From contig CBHYLN010000067.1 of assembly GCA_966128725.1 (NCBI GenBank), positions 1-27,812 on the forward strand: DNA of 27,812 bases, given 5' to 3'. A model generated the notes under the pieces. That model was not told the DNA's origin and searched no databases. It saw nothing but the letters and a program-made list of their open reading frames with translations. The position numbers and the translations under genes are program-made. Origin of the DNA: JAFDZV01 sp966128725 (GTDB lineage: Bacteria > Bacteroidota > Ignavibacteria > OLB7). Positions 18,947-26,172 of this stretch are shown piece after piece (positions within the stretch are counted from its first letter, which is position 1; the number at the start of each line of letters is the position of its first letter).

Positions 18947-18977
18947 AAAGCCCCGGCGCACCAAGCGTCGGGGCTTT
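18947..18977. terminator. Rho-independent, probably bidirectional terminator
   Basis: A 12-bp stem (arms 18947-18958 and 18966-18977, one G-T wobble) of AAAGCCCCG type with a 7-base loop is followed by GTTGTTT. It sits between convergent genes: 69 bases after the second Cys-rich gene and 39 bases beyond the stop of the minus-strand T9SS gene. It can therefore serve both, although the T-run is better on the plus strand. Confidence 0.85.
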
Positions 18978-19016
18978 GTTGTTTCCATCTGGATCACCGC
19001 CGAGGAGAACGGAGTA

Positions 19017-20684
19017 TTATCGTGCCACGATACAACGTGCCACCCACCGGCTGCCGCCTTCCTCCAGCACGGCCAGATACACACCCGAGGGCACATCGGC
19101 AACTGTTATGCTGGCATCACGCGCGCCCGGCTCCAGCGCCGCTTGCAGCACCACATGGCCCCGCGAATCGGCCAGCACCAAACGCGCTCCCGGGCCTACC
19201 GGACGATTGAACACGATGGCGGCCGAACCGCGCACCGGGTTCGGCGCGATGCGGATGCCCTGCTCCGATGCCGGCACATACACAGCGCCAATCGCGGCCG
19301 TCTGCGGAACCATGGGCGCAACCAACGTAAGCGTACGGCCATCAACATCAACCACCACACAACTGGAATCCTCGCGGGCCAAGCGTGCGATCGGTATGCC
19401 GGGGGGCACGGCGCCTTCCCAGCCGCACCGTTCCTCGGTGTCCGGCACGGCCTGTGGTGTGATGTACAACACACGTGCCACCGAATACGACGTGTCCCAG
19501 GGCCACCCACCATGGCGATATTCCTCGGATTCGGTAATCCCAAGTGTCAGCTTCATCGCCGCAGTCATCATACACGGCCGCTCCAACGCGAAGGACTCGA
19601 TGTAACCGTGACGTGCGTAACCGGCATCGGGATCGTTATATGCTTCATCGATCTGATAACTGGTCAGGGAGGAGAATCTCCCCGGCACTTTCTCGACAAG
19701 TGAGGTCAGTTTGAGCGACGAACGCCACCAATTCTTTCCGTGGATTTGGTCGGAAGTGGACCAGACCGAGAGATAGCAGACCCGCAGGCGCTCCGCCATG
19801 TCCCACAGAACAAGCGTTGTAGGCCCGTGTGGTTTCGGGAAACTGTCCCTGGGAATAGTAAAAGTGCGGGCAGGCAATGTATCGTACGGCGAATCATACA
19901 CGCCGCCGTCCAACGACGATGTCAAATACGCGATACGACCCGTGCGCGAGATCGCAACAAATGCCCCGGCGGGGATAACATTCATCACTGGCGCGGGCTG
20001 AAACGTTTCTGCAGTGTCCAAAAGCAGAACCGTATTGTTGGAGAGACTTACAACACTGCCACGGGCATCCGGCAGAACAAGAAAGTTGCTGATGTTCAGC
20101 AGTCTCGAAAGTGTAGCCTCACCTACCAATCGCCCGACGTTATCGAGACGTTGCTGCATCATGGCGCCCCTCTGCGACTCCCACAGAAGCAATGCCCCAC
20201 CGGTTACGTTCACGATGGTACTTTGTTCAAACGAAAAATTGCTGCCCAGCACCTGCTCCGGGCCTGTGTTGCCGTGGATATCCATCGAACAGATCCGAAC
20301 GTCGAGCCCGGGCGCGTTGCGGTGATCCTCCCAGATCACAAGGAAGCGGTCGCGCAATGCGAACACCAGCAGCCGCGACGCCGGGCGGGCGGCGCGCTCG
20401 CTGATGAGAAACGGCGCACCGAGCCTGTTGCCGCCCCAGATGATCTGACCCATCAGCACCGGCCGGGCCGGCGCTGGGCCAAGCGTGGTGCCCCATACGG
20501 CCAGCACGCGGTCGCCAACGCGGGCTGCCGATTGAATGGCTACCGAATCCGGAATGCCGTCGCCGGCGGAAGCGTGGTTGTTATCGGGCATCGCCCTGGC
20601 GAACGGTATCCGGGCATGGAATATGGCGACGACCAGAGCCGCGAACAGCAGATGAACAATGGTGCGCGTGTGATGTGTAAACAT
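19017..20684 (-). CDS. Secreted propeller-like protein with T9SS type A C-terminal sorting domain (555 aa)
   Basis: The Met at 20684 opens a signal peptide (basic start, hydrophobic IVHLLFAALVVAIF, then ARA before Met-Pro). The in-frame extension upstream lacks secretion features. The body repeats strands of the form Leu/Val-x-Val-Trp-x-x-x-Arg (LAVWG, FLVIWEDHR, LLLWESQR), as in beta-propeller-like exported proteins. The last ~78 residues are the key evidence: IAPNPVRG, LVLADSRGHVV, then DVPSGVYLAVLE and a basic end. This matches the T9SS type A sorting domain layout (PNP ... D-x-x-G-x-x-V ... G-x-Y). By family knowledge such proteins cross the outer membrane through T9SS and are released or anchored. 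No clear Shine-Dalgarno site precedes the start. The specific role is unknown. Confidence 0.85.
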   Translation of the reverse strand: MFTHHTRTIVHLLFAALVVAIFHARIPFARAMPDNNHASAGDGIPDSVAIQSAARVGDRVLAVWGTTLGPAPARPVLMGQIIWGGNRLGAPFLISERAARPASRLLVFALRDRFLVIWEDHRNAPGLDVRICSMDIHGNTGPEQVLGSNFSFEQSTIVNVTGGALLLWESQRGAMMQQRLDNVGRLVGEATLSRLLNISNFLVLPDARGSVVSLSNNTVLLLDTAETFQPAPVMNVIPAGAFVAISRTGRIAYLTSSLDGGVYDSPYDTLPARTFTIPRDSFPKPHGPTTLVLWDMAERLRVCYLSVWSTSDQIHGKNWWRSSLKLTSLVEKVPGRFSSLTSYQIDEAYNDPDAGYARHGYIESFALERPCMMTAAMKLTLGITESEEYRHGGWPWDTSYSVARVLYITPQAVPDTEERCGWEGAVPPGIPIARLAREDSSCVVVDVDGRTLTLVAPMVPQTAAIGAVYVPASEQGIRIAPNPVRGSAAIVFNRPVGPGARLVLADSRGHVVLQAALEPGARDASITVADVPSGVYLAVLEEGGSRWVARCIVAR

Positions 20685-20982
20685 TGCCGTACCGGAGATT
20701 GATGGGGGAAACAACTGTGGCGCGCCGCACCTCTCCAACACATGGATTCCTGATTTGTTAGAAACGCCGGGCGCCGGCGTACGGCACGCAGTGGCACACT
20801 TGGAAGCCCTGTGCGGCATCGCGCGGCGGAGAGCCCAAGCGGATACGGGCGCACGCAACCTCCACCATGCGTATTATTGGAGCACGCTGGATGTGGACTC
20901 GAGGCGGGCTGGCACGGCAATCCCGCTGCCGCGCGACCGAGCATCAACGCTGCGCCAGGCCGAATATTTCGGCAGCCGATGG
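20685..20982. other. Left part of a long divergent intergenic region
   Basis: This is non-coding between the start of the T9SS-sorted gene (minus) and the promoter repeats of the DGPF-ECF42 operon (plus). I see no convincing gene. The only structure is a 7-bp hairpin with a 3-base loop at 20764-20780 (ACGCCGG/CCGGCGT). Open frames here are short and run through the neighbouring repeats, so I treat them as chance. Confidence 0.5.
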
Positions 20983-21052
20983 GCCCTTCGTTCGACGTAT
21001 CGATGAAGGCGGGATCGGCTGCCGTAGTGACGCGAAAAAAAAATGAATGCCG

Positions 21053-21079
21053 TGTCGAACACGAGGCTCTTCGTTCGAC
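21053..21079 (+). promoter_or_regulatory. Candidate ECF42-type promoter, distal copy
   Basis: TGTCGA (21053-21058), 17 bases, then CGAC (21076-21079). An A9 tract ends 9 bases before the -35-like box and could act as an UP element. The boxes match the signature I recall for ECF42 sigma factors (TGTCGA at -35, CG[A/T]C at -10), and an ECF42-type factor is encoded just downstream. Confidence 0.6.
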
Positions 21080-21136
21080 GTATCGATGAAGGCCGGGGCG
21101 GCTGCCGAAGCGACGGAAAAAAAAATCTGAATGCCG

Positions 21137-21163
21137 TGTCGAACACGAGGCCCTTCGTTCGAC
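21137..21163 (+). promoter_or_regulatory. Candidate ECF42-type promoter, proximal copy
   Basis: TGTCGA (21137-21142), 17 bases, then CGAC (21160-21163), with an A9 tract ending 11 bases upstream. It lies about 100 bases before the DGPF gene start and is the likeliest main promoter of the operon, giving positive autoregulation by the encoded sigma factor. The first CGAC box of the array (about 20993-20996) lacks a TGTCGA partner, so only two full promoters are present. Confidence 0.65.
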
Positions 21164-21260
21164 GTATCGATGAAGGCCGGGATCGGCAACCGAATACAAC
21201 CCCTGGTGGGACCCCGGCAAACACGGCTCGAACAACCCAGACCTAACAGGAGATATCGAA

Positions 21261-21689
21261 ATGCGAGTGATGGTAATGGTCCGCGCGACCGACGATTCCG
21301 AAGCAGGCGTGATGCCAACCGAAGCGGAGCTGGCGGCAATGGGCAAGTACAACGAGGAATTGGCGAAGGCGGGCATCATGCTTGGCGGCGAGGGATTGCA
21401 CCCCACGTCGCGGGGCGCCCTGGTGAACTTCGAGGGAACCAACCGGACGGTGATCGACGGGCCGTTCACCGAATCGAAGGAGCTGATCGCGGGGTTCTGG
21501 CTGTGGCAGGTGAAATCCATGGAGGAGGCCATCGAGTGGGTGAAGCGCTGCCCCAACCCGATGCGCGGCCCCTCGGCGATCGAGATCCGCCCGGTGTTCG
21601 AGGCAGCGGATTTCGGCGCGGAGTTCACGCCCGAGCTGCAGGAACAGGAGCAGCGCATACGCGAGCAGATCGAATCGCGGCAGGCATAA
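21261..21689 (+). CDS. YCII-related DGPF-domain protein (142 aa)
   Basis: A small ferredoxin-like-fold protein of the YCII/DGPF family. It starts MRVMVMVRAT and contains the hallmark DGPF (Asp66-Phe69), followed by TESKELIAGFW and an amphipathic EEAIEWVKRCP helix, and ends in a Glu/Gln-rich tail. AGGAG lies about 9 bases before the ATG. By family knowledge, DGPF proteins are the usual neighbours and targets of ECF42 sigma factors; their biochemical activity is not firmly known. Here it is the first gene of the operon, directly behind the duplicated promoter cassettes and 127 bases before the sigma gene. A 13-bp hairpin in that gap may alter the ratio of the two products. Confidence 0.93.
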   Translation: MRVMVMVRATDDSEAGVMPTEAELAAMGKYNEELAKAGIMLGGEGLHPTSRGALVNFEGTNRTVIDGPFTESKELIAGFWLWQVKSMEEAIEWVKRCPNPMRGPSAIEIRPVFEAADFGAEFTPELQEQEQRIREQIESRQA

Positions 21690-21754
21690 GCGCAGCCGCA
21701 TTGCCGCCGGCCGCCCGGAACACGGCGGAACCATTCAAGGCAACCAATCGCCAG

Positions 21755-21784
21755 GGCAGTGCCGTGCTGATGCATGGCACTGCC
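21755..21784 (+). repeat. Intergenic hairpin between DGPF and sigma genes (shared palindromic element, copy 2)
   Basis: The arms at 21755-21767 and 21772-21784 form a 13-bp stem with one G-T wobble and a TGAT loop. The outer core GGCAGTGCC-N12-GGCACTGCC is the same element as at 18386-18423. No T-run follows. A partial attenuator, an mRNA processing site or a dispersed palindrome are all possible. Confidence 0.7.
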
Positions 21785-21816
21785 GTACGCGTTTATCCGG
21801 CTCGGCGATCAACCGA

Positions 21817-23088
21817 ATGACATATACCGACATTCATCGCACCATCGATGCCGTTTGGCGCATCGAATCCACGAAGCTGATCGCTGCATTGGCGCGCTTG
21901 ATGCGCGATGTTGGCATCGCGGAGGATCTGGCGCAGGATGCGCTGGTGGCGGCGCTGGAGCAATGGCCTGCCTCGGGAATCCCGAGCAATCCCGGCGCGT
22001 GGCTGATGACCGCCGGCAAGCGCCGCGCGGTTGATGCCATCCGGCGGAGCACACTGTTCGAGCGCAGGCAGGAGGAGATTGCCCGCGAGATCGAGCTGGA
22101 GCTTTCGATGTCGGCGCAGGATGTGGAAGCCGCTATCGACGATTACGTTGGCGACGACGTTCTGCGCCTGATACTGACGACCTGCCACCCCGTGCTTTCG
22201 CCGGATGCCCGCGTGGCGCTTACGCTACGGTTGCTGGGCGGCCTTACAACCGCGGAGATCGCACGCGCGTTTCTTGTGCCCGAGCCAACGGTGGCGCAGC
22301 GCATCGTGCGGGCCAAGCGAACGCTGGCCGAGGCGCGCGTGCCGTTCGAGCTACCGCGCGGCGCGGAGTTCAAGCCGCGCCTGGCATCCGTGTTGCAGGT
22401 GATTTATCTGATCTTCAACGAAGGATACGCGGCAACCGCGGGTGATGACCTGTTGCGCCCGGAGCTGTGCCACGACGCCCTGCGCATCGGACGCATCCTT
22501 GCCGAGCTGGTGCCGCGCGAAGCCGAGGTACACGGCCTGGTTGCGCTGATGGAAATCCAGGCGTCGCGACTGCGCGCGCGCCTTGACCCAACCGGCAAGC
22601 CGGTGCTGCTGCTGGATCAGAATCGCGCCCGATGGGATCACCTGCTGATACGCCGGGGCCTTGCGGCGCTGGACCGTGCCGTGCAACTGGGCGGCGCGCT
22701 GGGGCCGTATGCGCTGCAGGCGGCGATCGCTGCCTGCCATGGGCGCGCACGGACAGCCGAGGAAACCAACTGGGAACGCATCGCCGCGCTGTACGACGCC
22801 CTGGCGCAGTTGGCGCCATCGCCCGTGGTGGAACTGAACCGCGCGGTTGCCCTGGCGATGGCCTACGGCCCGGCCGCCGGGCTGGAGCTGGTGGACCAGT
22901 TGACCTCGGCCGCGGCGCTGAAGGATTACCACCTGCTGCCAACGGTGCGCGGCGACCTGCTGGCGCGGCTTGGCAGGGCCGATGAAGCCCGCGCCGAATT
23001 TGAACGAGCGGCCGCGCTTACACGCAACACCCGCGAGCGCGAACTGCTGCTGGAACGCGCTGCCGCATGCAACGCCGAAGGGTCGTGA
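21817..23088 (+). CDS. ECF42-type RNA polymerase sigma factor with TPR-like C-terminal extension (423 aa)
   Basis: The sigma region 2 segment lies at residues ~15-85 (LARLMRDVGIAEDLAQDALVAALEQWP then PGAWLMTAGKRRAVDAIRR). Region 4 lies at ~115-170, with the helix-turn-helix LTTAEIARAFLVPEPTVAQRIVRAKRTL. The remaining ~235 residues are a long helical extension (FNEGYAAT ... ELNRAVALAMAYGPAAGLELV ... ARLGRADEARAEFERA), TPR-like near the end. This length and the adjacent DGPF gene are hallmarks of the ECF42 group, in which the extension is reported to be needed for activity and no classical anti-sigma factor is present. The ATG has only a weak upstream purine signal. The stop overlaps the next start as TGATG, so the downstream membrane gene is translationally coupled. 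It probably activates the TGTCGA-N17-CGAC promoters upstream of its operon. Confidence 0.93.
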   Translation: MTYTDIHRTIDAVWRIESTKLIAALARLMRDVGIAEDLAQDALVAALEQWPASGIPSNPGAWLMTAGKRRAVDAIRRSTLFERRQEEIAREIELELSMSAQDVEAAIDDYVGDDVLRLILTTCHPVLSPDARVALTLRLLGGLTTAEIARAFLVPEPTVAQRIVRAKRTLAEARVPFELPRGAEFKPRLASVLQVIYLIFNEGYAATAGDDLLRPELCHDALRIGRILAELVPREAEVHGLVALMEIQASRLRARLDPTGKPVLLLDQNRARWDHLLIRRGLAALDRAVQLGGALGPYALQAAIAACHGRARTAEETNWERIAALYDALAQLAPSPVVELNRAVALAMAYGPAAGLELVDQLTSAAALKDYHLLPTVRGDLLARLGRADEARAEFERAAALTRNTRERELLLERAAACNAEGS

Positions 23089-23264
23089 TGAACCACGAGG
23101 CGGAAACGCCAGGGCCCCTTGCTCCGGACACATCGGGACGGAGCATTCAACTGACCGCGAACTTCGGCATCGGCGCATCGTTGTTGGCCGTCGCCGCGTG
23201 CACACTGCTGGTAATCGTGGGCTCACACGGGCACCTGGTGCTTCGCAACCGCCAACGCTGTTGA
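23088..23264 (+). CDS. Small membrane protein, N-terminal part (58 aa), probably frameshifted relative to the next ORF
   Basis: It starts in a 1-base overlap (TGATG) with the sigma-factor stop, which suggests translational coupling. A polar start of about 27 residues is followed by one hydrophobic segment (FGIGASLLAVAACTLLVIVG), then a short basic end (LVLRNRQRC). The frame closes at 23264. In another frame the reading continues as a membrane protein from the same region (23273-23521). The two together would make a ~145-residue protein with four membrane segments, the usual look of a small multi-pass protein. It may therefore be the front half of a frameshifted gene, or a real one-segment protein. 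No family recognised. Confidence 0.5.
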   Translation: MNHEAETPGPLAPDTSGRSIQLTANFGIGASLLAVAACTLLVIVGSHGHLVLRNRQRC

Positions 23265-23272
23265 TCGTGCTG

Positions 23273-23521
23273 ATGGGCATGCCGTGGTTGTCTGGTTCGA
23301 TGGCCGCACGCTGGTTCGCGCGCACGGCCACGGCGGGAAATCGCCGTGTGCTGCGCCGCCGGCTTATGATCGTCATCGTGCTGGCTGGCCTTGCAACGGC
23401 CGCGATAGCGGCGGCGATGATCGTGGATCCAAGGTTTTCGTACGGTGTTCTGCCGCAGTGTCCTGGCGTTGTCGTCGCGGTGTTGGGTGCGCTTGTGGCA
23501 AGCGTTGCGGGGATGCGATAG
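23273..23521 (+). CDS. Small membrane protein, C-terminal part (82 aa), probably the continuation of the preceding ORF
   Basis: The first ATG in this frame is at 23273; a TTG at 23261 overlapping the previous stop (TTGA) is another possible start. No Shine-Dalgarno site is visible. Hydrophobic stretches: LLIVLMGMPWLSGSM (which starts before the ATG), LMIVIVLAGLATAAIAAAMIV after an Arg-rich loop, and VVVAVLGALVASVAG at the end. The first hydrophobic segment is cut by the ATG, which argues that the natural protein begins upstream in the other frame. A one- or two-base indel between about 23225 and 23260 would fuse the two. Otherwise it is a coupled second gene of the sigma operon. Confidence 0.5.
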   Translation: MGMPWLSGSMAARWFARTATAGNRRVLRRRLMIVIVLAGLATAAIAAAMIVDPRFSYGVLPQCPGVVVAVLGALVASVAGMR

Positions 23522-23761
23522 CGCCGGGGCACGGATGGAAGGCACAGAGAGGGTTACGAGATCCCGGCATCACCTTCCTTTGCGTTTGTTTTCCCCGGGC
23601 TCGCCCCCACCACGAGGGCCGCAAATCCGGAGAATTCATCGAGCCGGGTGCATTATGTTTGCTGATCGATGCGGCCATAGCGCTTGACGCCTCGAACCTG
23701 GCGCGTGGTGTGCCTGTCGAATGTGGCAATAACCGCACCCATCTACATGGGAGGAACGTTC

Positions 23762-25702
23762 ATGACAATCATCGGACGTCTCGCAAGCATCCACGTGCTC
23801 ATCCTGACCGCGTCCCTTCTGCTTGCCTCATGTGCGAGCAACCCTGTCGATACCGACAATCCCACCATCGATCTTGGCGTGGCCACGCAGTTGACAACGC
23901 AACAGATCGGGAGCTTGGGCGGCAGCGTCAGGGTCAACACACCGGGCAGCTCTCTCGACGGCCTGGAGATTGTGGTGCCGGGTGGCGCCTACGATGCGTC
24001 GCGAACCTTTACTGTCTCCACCGCACCGATCACCGGTCACCGCCTTGGGCCGCACTTCAATCCGATATCGCCGCTCATCACCGTATCCAACGGCGGCGGC
24101 TACGCCAACGAGCTGATGACGCTACGCATACCCGTGCACGTCCCAGCCGGGCATTTCGCGATGGCGTTCCTCTACGACCGTCACACCGGCAAGGTGGAGG
24201 GCATGCCCCTGCTGGAGTCCGACACCGACCACGTCACCGTCTTCACCCGCAACTTCTCGCACTCCGCGCTGACAGGTCTCGGCAAGAGATCCGCGGCCAA
24301 CGCGCCCGACGTGGGGCTTTCGGAGATCGTCGTCGCCAGTGTGGACGAGGCCACACTGCTGGGCAATATCCAGAGCGATTTCACGATCGGCGTGGACAAT
24401 TGGCAGTTCGTCAACTGGGGTTCGTATACAAGCACCGGCGGCAACTGCAGCGGACACAGCATCGGCATGCTCTGGTACTACAGCCGGAAGAAGGCATCCG
24501 GCGGCCCGCTCTATGGGCGGTTCGACAACACCGCCAACGACAAGACGCCCGGGATCTGGGCCGACGATGCCGACGCCATCAAGTTCGTCTCGGCGCTCCA
24601 ACGCGACTGGACGTTTTCGGCGGACAATCTGAAGCTGATCGACTGGCAGTGGAAGAACGACTGGAAGACCGAACGGTGTTTTGCGTACTCGATACTCGTT
24701 ACGCACGAACCCCAGTTGATGCTGGTCACCGATCCGACGGGCATTCAGAAGGGAAGCCATGCCGTGCTTGTCTACGGGGTCAACAACGGAACGTTGTTTA
24801 TCGGCGACCCGAACTTCCCGTTCGAGGACGGGAAATATGGTCGCGCCGAATACGACCCGAAGCTCCGGTTGTACGGCTCGTATTTCACGGGACCCAACGG
24901 CACGCAGACGGGAGTGCCCTACACGGACTTCGTGTACCTGGCGAAGACGTCGGTGGCGAGCTGGGAGACTGCGGAAACGCACTGGCGGGAACTGTCGGCC
25001 GGCACACTCGGCAAGGATGCCTTCCCGACCTACACGATCCTTGCGCGCAACGAACAGAACGACTACGTGCCGCTTACCGACGGCATGTCGCTCTCCTCGC
25101 CCATCACCGTCGACGTTCGGGGCAACGGCTTCCCGGCGCACTTCGCCGTGTTCGAACGGCCGGACAAGATGCTCGCCAACGACACGCGGGATATCGAGCT
25201 TGCTCCGGGCGAACGTCTGCTGGGATTCTGTGTGTTCGACACAACATCCACCTTCGCCCCGACCTCCATCCAGCATTGGGTGGGCTTCACGTGGGTGCGT
25301 GTAAAGATCACGGGAACGGGGACGGATAAGCCGTACGCTCCGCCGGAGCGCGACCGGCTGAACCTCAGCGTCACCGATTCCGACGGTCCCCACACCCTCG
25401 ATACCGCCGCCTACCTGTTCGACGGCACAGGGCTGAACATTTACTGGGATCGTCGCGGCTGCGCGGCCGGCGGAGGCATATCCTTCGGGCCTGTCACGCG
25501 TGTCGGCACCTATCCGTTGCGCAGCGCGAGCAACATCGGCAAGGATTGCTTCAACTACACCGGCACCAACGCCACCGCGACCGTGTCGCAATGGGGCAGC
25601 GGCTTTGCAGGCACCTTCCGCTTCGAGTATTACAGGCGGGTACCGCCCGATTACAAGGACTCGGTCCGCGTAATGGTCTCCGGAACCTTCAGTTACCCGT
25701 AG
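23762..25702 (+). CDS. Lipoprotein with beta-sandwich and C39/papain-like cysteine peptidase-type domain (646 aa)
   Basis: GGGAGG lies 7 bases before the ATG. A lipoprotein signal peptide ends in LASC (Cys24). Residues ~45-190 resemble a ZU5-like sandwich (VVPGGAYDASRTF ... IPVHVPAGHF ... TRNFSH). Residues ~215-410 look like a C39-type papain fold: GGNCSGHS with Cys229 at a helix start, GSHAVLVYGV with His333, and IGDPNFP with Asp349/Asn351, a plausible Cys-His-Asp arrangement. A C-terminal beta domain (~550-646) holds cysteines near GCAAGG and KDCFNY and ends in SGTFSYP. It is probably exported and membrane anchored; peptidase activity is inferred, and the substrate is unknown. Codon choice differs from neighbours, with many CTC and GTC codons that the RHS and operon genes mostly avoid, suggesting separate origin. 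No same-strand partner gene is adjacent. Confidence 0.82.
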   Translation: MTIIGRLASIHVLILTASLLLASCASNPVDTDNPTIDLGVATQLTTQQIGSLGGSVRVNTPGSSLDGLEIVVPGGAYDASRTFTVSTAPITGHRLGPHFNPISPLITVSNGGGYANELMTLRIPVHVPAGHFAMAFLYDRHTGKVEGMPLLESDTDHVTVFTRNFSHSALTGLGKRSAANAPDVGLSEIVVASVDEATLLGNIQSDFTIGVDNWQFVNWGSYTSTGGNCSGHSIGMLWYYSRKKASGGPLYGRFDNTANDKTPGIWADDADAIKFVSALQRDWTFSADNLKLIDWQWKNDWKTERCFAYSILVTHEPQLMLVTDPTGIQKGSHAVLVYGVNNGTLFIGDPNFPFEDGKYGRAEYDPKLRLYGSYFTGPNGTQTGVPYTDFVYLAKTSVASWETAETHWRELSAGTLGKDAFPTYTILARNEQNDYVPLTDGMSLSSPITVDVRGNGFPAHFAVFERPDKMLANDTRDIELAPGERLLGFCVFDTTSTFAPTSIQHWVGFTWVRVKITGTGTDKPYAPPERDRLNLSVTDSDGPHTLDTAAYLFDGTGLNIYWDRRGCAAGGGISFGPVTRVGTYPLRSASNIGKDCFNYTGTNATATVSQWGSGFAGTFRFEYYRRVPPDYKDSVRVMVSGTFSYP

Positions 25703-25875
25703 ACGGATTGGTCCGGGCGTTTGCGCCGGGGTGATGATGTTGCGAACCGCGTCGGCAGGTTGGCAATGATACGCCCGCGCGGTACCGCGGGGAACGCATC
25801 GCGATGCGCAGGCCGTTTCGTTGCAAGCGAACCCGCGGGCGGCTTCGTCGCTCCCAATTCCCACTGCCTCTTTTT
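25703..25875. other. Convergent intergenic gap with two palindromes
   Basis: The gap lies between convergent stops. A perfect 10-bp palindrome at 25779-25788 (GCGGTACCGC, inside a 6-bp CCCGCG/CGCGGG hairpin) is followed by a perfect 14-bp palindrome at 25795-25808 (CGCATCGCGATGCG). No T-tract is present. They could act as transcription barriers or be binding sites. Confidence 0.4.
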
Positions 25876-26172
25876 CTATCCGCCGGCGATCGAACCGATG
25901 ACCATGAAGGGTTCGGTGCCGGCGGCGATTGCGTCCGGCAGCACGGTATCCACGGGCTCCAGCGAAAGATCCTGGCCGCACACGAAGAAGCGCAGGAACG
26001 GACGGCGCTTGCCGGTACCGTGGTCGCGCACCGTGCCGCGCAGTACCGGATAACGGGCCTCGAGGGCGTCGAGGACCGCTCGGATGGTGAGCGGGTCCTC
26101 GACCTCGAGTTCCACTTCGGTCCCAACACCGGCCAGGCGGCGCAGATGAAATGGCAACGTCACACGGATCAT
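25876..26172 (-). CDS. MoaD/ThiS-like ubiquitin-fold protein (98 aa)
   Basis: It has the length and layout of MoaD/ThiS proteins: an opening strand (IRVTLPFHLRRLAG), a middle helix (LTIRAVLDALEARYPVLRG), strands around FLRFFVCGQDLS, a Pro/Asp loop (DAIAAGTEPFMVIGSI) and the C-terminal Ala-Gly-Gly. The Gly-Gly end is what is adenylated and thiocarboxylated in sulphur-carrier relatives. It overlaps the stop of the upstream BNR gene by four bases (ATGA), so the two are translationally coupled. No E1-like activating enzyme or molybdopterin gene is in the window, so use in cofactor synthesis is not shown. I recall the BNR plus MoaD pairing from other genomes; its function is not established. Confidence 0.88.
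   Translation of the reverse strand: MIRVTLPFHLRRLAGVGTEVELEVEDPLTIRAVLDALEARYPVLRGTVRDHGTGKRRPFLRFFVCGQDLSLEPVDTVLPDAIAAGTEPFMVIGSIAGG

Larger units (their letters stand above)
20983..21187 (+). repeat. Tandem 83-84 bp repeat array upstream of DGPF-ECF42 operon (two units plus partial third)
   Basis: Units begin at 20983, 21066 and 21150 with GC(C/T)CTTCGTTCGACG; the third fades at about 21187. Each complete unit runs from the CGAC box through ATCGATGAAGGC, a variable G/C-rich part, a run of nine A (21035-21043 and 21117-21125), GAATGCC and TGTCGAACACGAG. The spaces between units are divergent while the promoter-like boxes are conserved. This looks like duplication of a promoter cassette rather than a CRISPR or coding repeat. 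Confidence 0.85.

Noticed and set aside
20983..21187. CRISPR-like reading of the repeat array
   Set aside because: Only two and a half units with an 83-84 bp period, no short palindromic repeat with unique spacers, and no cas genes.
20540..21775. A 411-aa minus-strand frame running through the promoter repeats
   Set aside because: It spans the antisense of the DGPF gene and the repeat array; its internal repeats only reflect the 83-84 bp DNA repeat.
23715..23720. Another TGTCGA box upstream of the lipoprotein gene
   Set aside because: There is no CGAC/CGTC box about 17 bases downstream and it lies only ~40 bases before the start codon, so I treat it as chance.
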